In this document: piece after piece, positions 53,743-61,528 of the stretch
How positions within the stretch are numbered: the stretch's first letter is position 1
Layout of the letters: the number at the start of each line of letters is the position of its first letter
Source of the DNA: Methanogenium sp. S4BF
GTDB taxonomy: Archaea; Halobacteriota; Methanomicrobia; Methanomicrobiales; Methanomicrobiaceae
Reading direction: 5' to 3'
DNA length: 64,000 nt
Assembly (NCBI RefSeq): GCF_029633965.1
Contig: NZ_CP091277.1
Coordinates: 1,361,940 to 1,425,939 of the forward strand
Notes under the pieces: generated by a model
The model's database searches: none
Told to the model about the DNA's origin: nothing
The model's input: only the letters and a program-made list of their open reading frames with translations
Translations under genes and position numbers: made by a program

Positions 53743-56700
53743 TTATTCAAGGCGGATGTAGTTACGTACACCCATGCCAATTACTATCGCGGGCGTCTCA
53801 ACGACTGAGTCCGCCGCATCGGCAGCCATGGCATGGACCCTGAGTTTATACTCACCCGGCGGGAAGTCGCCAACGTAGAGCTTTTTGGTATAGGATGGAT
53901 CGGGAATGTCACTCAATGGCCCGGCCACATCAAACATGCAGAATTTGGTCCAGAAACCGTCGTCTACATTCTGATAATACAGACACTGGGTTACCGTGTC
54001 GATACCGGAATAATTCAGGTTCCAGTCCATCGTCAGATAGGTATCAATCACGGCACCACTCCCTGCCTCAGCACACTCCAGATCATAGACCCGAAGGCGG
54101 CCAAAGTTGATGCCGGTGGCATTGAGGTCAGGTTCTGCGGTGATGTAGGTCTTCGGCAGGTTCAGAGAATCCGCGCCATCGTTGAAGAAAATGGATGATC
54201 CTTCACCGAAAATGTTGATATTGCCCGGCTTCATTGGAATCAGCCTGAATACTGCCTGCCAGGTCTGCCCCAGCTGAATGGTGCCGATTTGAGTTGAATC
54301 AAAATTCAGGCATCGTTTCGTATCCCAGCCGTCAGTCTGGTTAAGCGTCCGTTCAGGTCCAATATTGGGCGAGCCTTCTGAGCCGATCCAGCTCTTTATT
54401 AGAGTGGATGCGCCTTCCACATATTCATATTCCAGTATCGGATCAGATTTGCTATTCGGCTGTGAGACATTGTTTAACTCAATGTTCGACAGATTCAAGT
54501 CCATCTTTGTGTTGACTCCCGCCGCAGTCTTCAGTTCACCGGCGATACTTGTATAAATCCCCACAAGCTGATCCCCGGTTGGTGCATAATAGTAAGTTCC
54601 ACCAGTATATTTTGCAAGTTTCTTGAGGGTATCATTTCCCCCTTTCGTTAGCTTATTTCCAAGCGCAATTGAATAGACGGGAATATTTTTAGTGGCGGCA
54701 TAATAGCTCAGATTCTGATTACTATCGTCATCACCTTCTGAAAGGCCGTCAAACCAGTAATAGTCTTCAGTCAATTTATTATAAATATTAAAGGGAGAAC
54801 CTTCCGGATCGGTAGTATGTTTGTTTCCGCGGGCAAGGGGATCCCCATAATAGTTATAATCCCCATCTGAGAGAAGAATTACTGCCTGAAGCACACCAGC
54901 ACTACCATGTTTAATATTTTCCCCTAATGCCAGATAGAGTCCTTGTCGCATCGACGTCCATCCATCCGCATGAAGTTTATCAATTGCGCTTTTCACCTCA
55001 TTCCTGTCCGTTGTGAAATTTAGATCCCATGTGGCATTGCTCCCAAACGAGATCATCCCAACCCTGTTCGTGTCATCTGTCATATTTTCATTAAAGGCAT
55101 TCAGGGCAACCTTTAGTTTATCCATCTTCCCGGATTCGTTCATACTTCCGGATCGGTCCGCACAGAGCATCACATCAATCGGCTTGGAGGAGAGCTTCCA
55201 GCCATCCCCAATCAGACGAACGGTCACATTCACCGGCTCTCCCACTTCGACAGTTTCCCGGTCGACCTCTGTTTCCACCCGGAGATAGGGATAGTTCTTC
55301 CATTCGAGATCAATGGATCCCGTCTTTTTGGTTGGGGCGCCCCACCTTGCCACAACCGTACAGGACTCCGATGCATTCGCATAGTAATCTACATCACTCA
55401 CATTCGTTTCAAAGGCGCCAGGGGTAAAGTGCACCGTGGCAATCCCATCCTCATCAGTAAGTGCATATTCAGGGTCAAGAATGGGATCCTTCACATGCGC
55501 ACCATCCCATGAAACATAACAGATACTGAACTCTACCTTTTCATCCGGGACGCCATTTCCGCACTCATCTGTTACCTTCGCATAGATATCCGCACCCGTT
55601 GCATTTGCCACATCAGCAGACGGCATGGACTGAGGACTTGCCGTCAGAAGCATATCATCAGGAGAGGTGCTTGCGAAACGGATTTCCTGATTAATAGAAA
55701 CAGAGGTATTCGCCACCGCTGTAGCACTGATATTAAATGTGGCAACATCATCAAAAGGACCGAAGGTAAACTTAACCTGACCGTCACTGTTCGTCCGCCA
55801 GGTAAAATCATCACCACTGGGTTTACTCGTGAAGTTAATTGCCTGATTTCCGGACGGATTCCCATACCGGTCAGACAGAGTATACATCAGGTGGAATTTT
55901 GATGCACCATCTGCCGGGATGGAGGGCGGAGTGCCCACATCCGGAACAACAGAAACCCGTATCGCATACGGTTCAGCATCCGCAAGAGCGGTGATGGTCA
56001 GCCATTTATCATCCACGGCTTCAGGCGGCACGATATGTATCAGGTACTTCGGGCCCGCATCGGTGCCCACCATAAATCCGGCATTCACCGAGCCGTCTGC
56101 ACCGACCGGCACCCGCACCGATTGTGCCCCGGATACGGTGACATTTGAGAGGCCCGAACCGGCATACCGGGTGGTTTCGAATGTTACGGTCTCTGGCATG
56201 CCATCACCGGTTGCATCCTCATATAGGCTGTTTACCGTATTGCCACAGGCATCCACCATCACCATGGTGATGTCCATCCCCTCGCCAATACTGACTTCAC
56301 TCTCAAACACGATGCTCTGCATAGTCATGGGAGTAGCATGGTCAATCGGCTGATACTCCTTCCGGTTATAGCTGTACTCCGTCCCGTCTACCGAGTAATT
56401 GATCTGCACCAGAATCGATGCATTCCCCGCACGATTCTTCGATGCGGAGAAGACCGTCTCACAGGGCAGACTGGTCGCATACTCCCCCGCGACATCGCCA
56501 TATATATCCTTTTCAACCGAGACAAACCGTACATAACTGATATCCAGCGGGATGCTGCCGGTATAACCGACCCGGATAACAGAGGAGACGCCGCTGCCTG
56601 CGATAAGCCACCCGTTTTCATCATGCAAATCTGCAGGATTGCCGTCATTGATGATGAGATCGATTGTGATATCATCATCCGTAATTGGATCTGCCGATAC

Positions 56701-56763
56701 CGTGCCCGGAAGTACACCCAACAGTACCCCCAACACGAACAGAATCCATAAAGAATTCCTCAT
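53743..56763 (-). CDS. Secreted von Willebrand A surface protein, paralog 1
   Basis: A 1006-residue exported protein. A signal peptide (residues 1-24, ending TVSA) is followed by several Ig-like beta domains of the invasin/Big type (about 30-500), then a von Willebrand A domain (about 515-750) with the metal-ion site DRSGSM, a later Thr in DGWTSMR and LLSDGDY; a C-terminal beta region ends in GEYKLRVHAMA and IRLE. There is no C-terminal membrane helix or sortase-like signal. Many N-x-S/T sites suggest glycosylation. VWA domains bind protein ligands through a metal ion, so adhesion is plausible. ATG 56763 is preceded by GGGGG. Confidence 0.88.
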   Translation of the reverse strand: MRNSLWILFVLGVLLGVLPGTVSADPITDDDITIDLIINDGNPADLHDENGWLIAGSGVSSVIRVGYTGSIPLDISYVRFVSVEKDIYGDVAGEYATSLPCETVFSASKNRAGNASILVQINYSVDGTEYSYNRKEYQPIDHATPMTMQSIVFESEVSIGEGMDITMVMVDACGNTVNSLYEDATGDGMPETVTFETTRYAGSGLSNVTVSGAQSVRVPVGADGSVNAGFMVGTDAGPKYLIHIVPPEAVDDKWLTITALADAEPYAIRVSVVPDVGTPPSIPADGASKFHLMYTLSDRYGNPSGNQAINFTSKPSGDDFTWRTNSDGQVKFTFGPFDDVATFNISATAVANTSVSINQEIRFASTSPDDMLLTASPQSMPSADVANATGADIYAKVTDECGNGVPDEKVEFSICYVSWDGAHVKDPILDPEYALTDEDGIATVHFTPGAFETNVSDVDYYANASESCTVVARWGAPTKKTGSIDLEWKNYPYLRVETEVDRETVEVGEPVNVTVRLIGDGWKLSSKPIDVMLCADRSGSMNESGKMDKLKVALNAFNENMTDDTNRVGMISFGSNATWDLNFTTDRNEVKSAIDKLHADGWTSMRQGLYLALGENIKHGSAGVLQAVILLSDGDYNYYGDPLARGNKHTTDPEGSPFNIYNKLTEDYYWFDGLSEGDDDSNQNLSYYAATKNIPVYSIALGNKLTKGGNDTLKKLAKYTGGTYYYAPTGDQLVGIYTSIAGELKTAAGVNTKMDLNLSNIELNNVSQPNSKSDPILEYEYVEGASTLIKSWIGSEGSPNIGPERTLNQTDGWDTKRCLNFDSTQIGTIQLGQTWQAVFRLIPMKPGNINIFGEGSSIFFNDGADSLNLPKTYITAEPDLNATGINFGRLRVYDLECAEAGSGAVIDTYLTMDWNLNYSGIDTVTQCLYYQNVDDGFWTKFCMFDVAGPLSDIPDPSYTKKLYVGDFPPGEYKLRVHAMAADAADSVVETPAIVIGMGVRNYIRLE

Positions 56764-56824
56764 GTATTATTCCCCCAACATACCGTTTCACAAACGACAA
56801 CCGGCCCCCCAGCCGGTCATCAGA

Positions 56825-56866
56825 TTTATAGGCCCCTATATCAATCCGAAATATTTAATAATTTGT
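56825..56866 (-). promoter_or_regulatory. Promoter of VWA paralog 1
   Basis: On the minus strand TTATTAAATATTTCGG is followed about 20 bases later by TATAGG and TATAAATC, the same order as at about 60981-61022 before paralog 2 (TAAATATTCCG, TATAGAC, TATAAATGG). The conservation between copies supports a real promoter and shows that upstream DNA was duplicated too. Confidence 0.5.
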
Positions 56867-57590
56867 ACCAGGGGATTCAAAACAAAAATTTAGACATCAA
56901 ATAGTGAGACATCAGATTTTTGGATACTATTCGCTCAACAGTTCTCAGAAAAACATGCCCTATTTCAGACATAATTCCGCATCAGCAAGAAGGACACGAA
57001 AAATTGTAAATTCACATTTGGGATTTATAGTTCCATTAAGCCGATATTATGCATTTATTCCAGATATTCACAGATATATTTCAGGGATGAGAAAAACATG
57101 CGCAGAACCATCCGTCCGAATGAAAATAATACACCCCCCTTGTTCTGCAAAGTGGATCCACATCCCCAACCCGTTTTGGGAAAACATAAAGGTTATATAT
57201 TTAATTCCGAAACGCCCACCCGGAAAAAAGGCACCACAAACCCATTACCATGAACGCACCACGCCCGATAAATGATGAACACCACATGTAAGGAGTGCCA
57301 CACCATCAGCGAGGAGTTCAGCCCGTTCACAGGATGGGCAGCACATGTGCACCCTTCACACGTACTGAAGAGTTAAGCATCTGATAAACGCAAGGTCAAA
57401 AGACAAACGATGAGGGGCGATTCACTGCGGTATACGGAAATCCTGCCAATGATCTGAAACTATTTTTTTCCAGCAGGGTTTTCCGCCACACATGCTTAAT
57501 TCCATCACACCTTGATGACTCCATGAGGGCTATCACATTAAAGGTACCTTTCGTATCACCAAAACAGCGATTCACTGCTAGAGAGATTGA

Positions 57591-57720
57591 GGGAAGCGGA
57601 AGGATGGAGGAATACGTAGGGAGAGAGGACATTGTAGGGGGACGGAGGAGGGTCGTAGGGAGAAGGATATTGTGGGGAGGTGGGGAATCCCAGAGGGGAA
57701 AGAGGACATTCCCAGGGGAT
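57591..57720 (+). repeat. Purine-rich G-run tract
   Basis: About 130 bases with strong strand asymmetry: repeated runs of three to five G separated by A-rich spacers, containing loose repeats such as GTAGGGAGA and GGGGAGGTGGGG. Several G-runs are spaced closely enough for a four-stranded structure on the plus strand; the paralog 2 transcript would carry the C/T-rich complement just after its stop. Confidence 0.6.
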
Positions 57721-57750
57721 CTGCACCCACGGGGGTTCGATTCGCACGGA
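57716..57750 (+). pseudogene. Degraded tRNA-3'-end-like fragment
   Basis: GGGGGTTCGATTCGC at 57731-57745 resembles the T arm of tRNA-Arg. It ends 42 bases before the end of the paralog 2 stop codon, the same distance as the tRNA from paralog 1 (43). Only the T-arm region is clear, so the match alone would be weak; the conserved position gives it weight. Confidence 0.5.
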
Positions 57751-57786
57751 AACCGTCCAATTTTACCTTATTGTATCTCAATGGGA

Positions 57787-60700
57787 TTATTCAAGCCGGA
57801 TGAAATAATTTCCACCCTGGCCGATTACTATCGCTGATGTCTCAATCACAGAGTCCGGCGCATCATCAGCCACCGCACGCACCCTGAGCCTATACTCACC
57901 CGGCGGGAAATCAGCAACATAGAGCTGGCGGGTATGGGCAAGAGCACTCACAGGCCCTGTCACCGGCACATAACCAAAGTTGAACCAGACACCATCATCT
58001 ATCCGCTGGTAATACAGGCACTGGGTGGCTGTTAGGTTACCGGAATAATCCAGATTCCAGTCCATCGTCAGGTAATTTTCAATCACACCATCTGCCTCAG
58101 CACAGACCAGACCATAGACCTGCAGGCCGGTGAAGTTAATGCCGGTGGCATTCAGGTCCGGCACTGCCGTGACATAGGTCTTCGGAAGAGTCAGAGAATC
58201 GGTGCCATTGTTGAAGAATATGATTGAACTGTCTCCGAAGATGTTGATATTGCCCGGCTTCGACACATTCAGCCTGAATTCCGCCTGCCAGGTCTGTCCC
58301 AGCTGAATCGTGCCGATTTCATCAGACTCAAAATTCAGACTCCGGTTCGCCGCCCAGTCATCACGCTGGTCAAGCGGAAGGGGACCCCTGATATTGGGCA
58401 GCCCTTCTGACCCCGAGGCATTCCAGCTCTTCACAAGAGTTGATACGCCATCTTCATATTCATATTCCAGTATCGGGTCAAAGGGGTCGTTCGGCAGTGT
58501 TTCATTGTTCACTTCAGTGGAAGTAAATAGTACATCCATCTCTGTGTTGACCCCGGCTTCTGTCTTCAGCACACCTGCGATATCAATATAGATCCCCGCA
58601 AGGTCATCGCCGGTCGGTGCATAGAAAAATGTTCCCCCGGTACTCTCAGCAAGAGTACGAAGAGTCCCGATTCCGTTAAGTGAAAGCCCGTCACCAAGTG
58701 CAATTGAGTAGATGGTGATATTATTATTGTTGGCATACACGCTCAGATTCTGTTCTGCAGGCGAAAGATCGCCTATCGGGTAGTAGTATTCAGTGGTAAA
58801 ACCAAAATAGCTCATGTCCGTCGGATCTGAATAACACTCAGCCCCACGGGCAAGCGGGTCTCCAAAAGAATTATAATCCCCATCCGAAAGAAGAATCACT
58901 GCCTTCACCGCATCTTCACGCCCATTTTCAATGATCTCCTTTATCGCAAGATACAACCCGGGACGCATCGGCGTATACCCAAACGGGACCAGCTGTTCAA
59001 TCGCATCTTCCACCACACTCCTGTTCCGGGAGAGGGAAAGGTCCAGCGTGGCATAGTCTGAATACGTTCTCTTGTTGCCAGGATAATGATCCAGTATATA
59101 GTTGCTGAAATCCGTCGAATCACCGTCCACACCCGGATTGAACTTTATCGATAAAGGAGACACATCAAGATCCGCTTTGCCGCTGTTCCCAAACGACGTC
59201 AGACCGACTCCGTCCCAGCCATCTGTCATCAGTGCATTAAAGGTTGTGAGGGCATCCATCAGTGAGACCATCCGGTCAGGATAATCAGAGAGCATACTCC
59301 ATGACCGGTCCGCTGAAATCATCACATCAATCGGTTCGGAATAAAGCGCCCAGCCATCCCCAATCAGCCGGATGGTCACATCAACCGGCTCCCCGACTTT
59401 AACTGTTTCCGGGTTGACATCAGTCTCCACCCGGAGATATGGATAATTTTTCCACTCGAGATCGATCGTCCGTGTCTTTGCACCCCATGTGGCCAGTACG
59501 GTACATGATTCTGTTGCAGTCGCATTGTAATCTGCATCCGTATCATTCGTTATAAAAGATCCAGGCGTAAAGTGCGCCCTCGCAATACCATCCACATCAG
59601 TAAGCGCTGTAGCAACGATGGAAGGATCCGTTTTCTGTTCTGCGCAATACCCCCCAACCGGAGACACAACGAAAAAACTGACAACTTCAAGCGGAACCCC
59701 GTTTCCATGCTCATCCATCACCTTTGCAAGAACATCCGCACCCCCTGCGTTTGGCACATCAGCAGATGGCATCGACTGAGGATTTGCTGTCAGAATCATA
59801 TCTTCAGGAGAGGTATTGGTGAAACGCACCACCTGATCAACAGTAACAGAGGCATTCTCCGCGGCTTCCGCACTGATGGTAAATGTTGTGGCAGTATCAA
59901 AAGGGCCGAAGGTGAACATGATCTGGCCGTCACTGTTCGTCCGTTGACTGAACACATCCCCGATGGCATCATCATATGTGAAATTCACAATCTGATCTGC
60001 GGACGGATTTCCATACTTGTCAGTCAGATCGTACGTCAGGTAAAATTTGGATTCGCCATCTGCCGGAATGTAGGGCGGAGTGTCCACATTCGGAGCGACA
60101 GACACCGCAATAAAATATGGCACCCCATTTGCAAGGGCCGTGACAGTCAGCCATTTGTCATGGATATTCATATCCGGTTTGATATGAATCAGGTAATTCG
60201 GCCCTGCCTCGATGCCTGCCTTAAAGGTCGCAACCACTGAACCTTCTGCATTGACCGGTATGATCACCACCTCTGCGTCATATCCTATGCCATCATAGAA
60301 TCCGGAACCCGCATACGATGTGGTTTCGAATGTTACACATTCCTGTGCGCCGCCGGCTACATCCTCATAGAGGCTTGTTACCGTATTGCCATACGCATCC
60401 TCCATCATCATTGTGATATTCACCAGCCTGTCAAGAGTGACTTCACTTTCAAAGACGATGTTCTGGATGTTTTTCGGGACATTATGGTCAATCGGCTGAT
60501 ACACAGTCCGGTAATAGTCATATCCGACACCATCTGCAGAGTAATTGATATGCACCTGTATCGGTGCATATCCGGCCGTCTTCTTCGATGCAGGGAAGAC
60601 AATCTCGCAGGGCAGACCGGTGGCATCCCCCCCCTTAACCTTGCCATACGTATCCTCATCAAGCGAGGTAACCCTCACAAAATGGATATCCGGCGGCATC

Positions 60701-60924
60701 GCGCCGATATATTCGCCAACATTGTCCACCCGGATCGTTGAAGAGACGCCGCTGCCTGCAACGAGCCACCCGTTTTCATCATGCAAATCTGCAGGATCCC
60801 CGTCGTCAATGATGAAATCGATGGAGACATCAGCATCTGTAATCAATTCTGCCGATACTGCGATGGGAAGCACACCCACAACCCCCAACACCAGCAGAAT
60901 CCATAAAGAATTCCTCAAATACAT
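57787..60924 (-). CDS. Secreted von Willebrand A surface protein, paralog 2
   Basis: A 1045-residue paralog of the protein at 53743, alignable from end to end. Signal peptide at residues 1-27 (RNSLWILLVLGV...AVSA), Ig-like domains, then the VWA domain with DRSWSM as metal-site motif (the first Gly is replaced by Trp, DxSxS kept) and LLSDGDYNSFGDP. The insert between metal-site motifs is about 40 residues longer than in paralog 1. The C-terminus is again GEYRLRVRA and FIRLE without an anchor. ATG 60924 has GGGGGG five bases upstream. Confidence 0.88.
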   Translation of the reverse strand: MYLRNSLWILLVLGVVGVLPIAVSAELITDADVSIDFIIDDGDPADLHDENGWLVAGSGVSSTIRVDNVGEYIGAMPPDIHFVRVTSLDEDTYGKVKGGDATGLPCEIVFPASKKTAGYAPIQVHINYSADGVGYDYYRTVYQPIDHNVPKNIQNIVFESEVTLDRLVNITMMMEDAYGNTVTSLYEDVAGGAQECVTFETTSYAGSGFYDGIGYDAEVVIIPVNAEGSVVATFKAGIEAGPNYLIHIKPDMNIHDKWLTVTALANGVPYFIAVSVAPNVDTPPYIPADGESKFYLTYDLTDKYGNPSADQIVNFTYDDAIGDVFSQRTNSDGQIMFTFGPFDTATTFTISAEAAENASVTVDQVVRFTNTSPEDMILTANPQSMPSADVPNAGGADVLAKVMDEHGNGVPLEVVSFFVVSPVGGYCAEQKTDPSIVATALTDVDGIARAHFTPGSFITNDTDADYNATATESCTVLATWGAKTRTIDLEWKNYPYLRVETDVNPETVKVGEPVDVTIRLIGDGWALYSEPIDVMISADRSWSMLSDYPDRMVSLMDALTTFNALMTDGWDGVGLTSFGNSGKADLDVSPLSIKFNPGVDGDSTDFSNYILDHYPGNKRTYSDYATLDLSLSRNRSVVEDAIEQLVPFGYTPMRPGLYLAIKEIIENGREDAVKAVILLSDGDYNSFGDPLARGAECYSDPTDMSYFGFTTEYYYPIGDLSPAEQNLSVYANNNNITIYSIALGDGLSLNGIGTLRTLAESTGGTFFYAPTGDDLAGIYIDIAGVLKTEAGVNTEMDVLFTSTEVNNETLPNDPFDPILEYEYEDGVSTLVKSWNASGSEGLPNIRGPLPLDQRDDWAANRSLNFESDEIGTIQLGQTWQAEFRLNVSKPGNINIFGDSSIIFFNNGTDSLTLPKTYVTAVPDLNATGINFTGLQVYGLVCAEADGVIENYLTMDWNLDYSGNLTATQCLYYQRIDDGVWFNFGYVPVTGPVSALAHTRQLYVADFPPGEYRLRVRAVADDAPDSVIETSAIVIGQGGNYFIRLE

Positions 60925-61528
60925 TTATACCCCCCAGTATATTTTTCACAGAAACCACCAGGCACACCGGCCAATCATACCATTTATACTTGTCTATAAC
61001 ACTACGGAATATTTAACTATTATTACAATATGACAATAGGAAAGAAAATGATGAACCAAAGATTTGAATCCCGGATTCTTGCGATCAATGACCCCCCTTT
61101 TTTCAGATAATCAGAGCACTGTTTTCCGGAAAAATACAGTAATCTGAAAAAATACCCTCACAAAATTAAACGAAAATATCAGAATCCATCATAATTCATC
61201 CCAAAATACCCCAAAATACTCATTTCACAAAATGGCTATCCACGGGTGAGGCACCATGACACCCACCCCACATATCCGGATGGAAATAATGTTCACCCTA
61301 TTGCCATGCAATAGTTGTCCATATATACACCCCGGTTTTGCCGGACAATATCGCATACCACCACATATGACATCCGGGAGAAGGGAGGCCCCGAATGATT
61401 AATCCCCATGTATCCCGTGAAACGGGTGGAGCATACAGAAAAGATGACATCCCCACATTCAAAACCCGGGATGCTGATTCGATTCCCCTTAAAAACCGTG
61501 CACGATAAAAAAAACAGAGGGTGAAAAA
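60925..61528. other. Spacer between VWA paralogs 2 and 3
   Basis: No gene is supported in these 604 bases. Paralog 2's promoter lies at the left (minus-strand TAAATATTCCG near 61008-61018 and TATAAAT near 60985), and a tRNA-like remnant at the right (61458-61487). The rest is AT-rich with short ORFs only. Confidence 0.5.
61458..61487 (+). pseudogene. Degraded tRNA-Arg 3'-half
   Basis: Thirty bases aligned without gaps to 53671-53700 of the tRNA-Arg gene match at 23 positions by eye, covering the anticodon stem 3' side, variable loop and T arm, and ending with the same TTCGATTCCC. The 3' acceptor strand is not recognisable. It ends 42 bases before the end of the paralog 3 stop codon, matching the other two copies. 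Confidence 0.65.

Larger units (their letters stand above)
56764..57786. other. 1.0-kb spacer with promoter, G-rich tract and tRNA-like remnant
   Basis: No gene is supported. The left edge holds the paralog 1 promoter, with minus-strand TTAAATATTTCGG near 56850-56863 and TATAAAT near 56832, both matched before paralog 2. A purine-rich G-run tract fills about 57590-57720, and a fragment resembling a tRNA 3' end lies at about 57726-57750. The middle part (56900-57400) shows short ORFs only. Confidence 0.5.
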
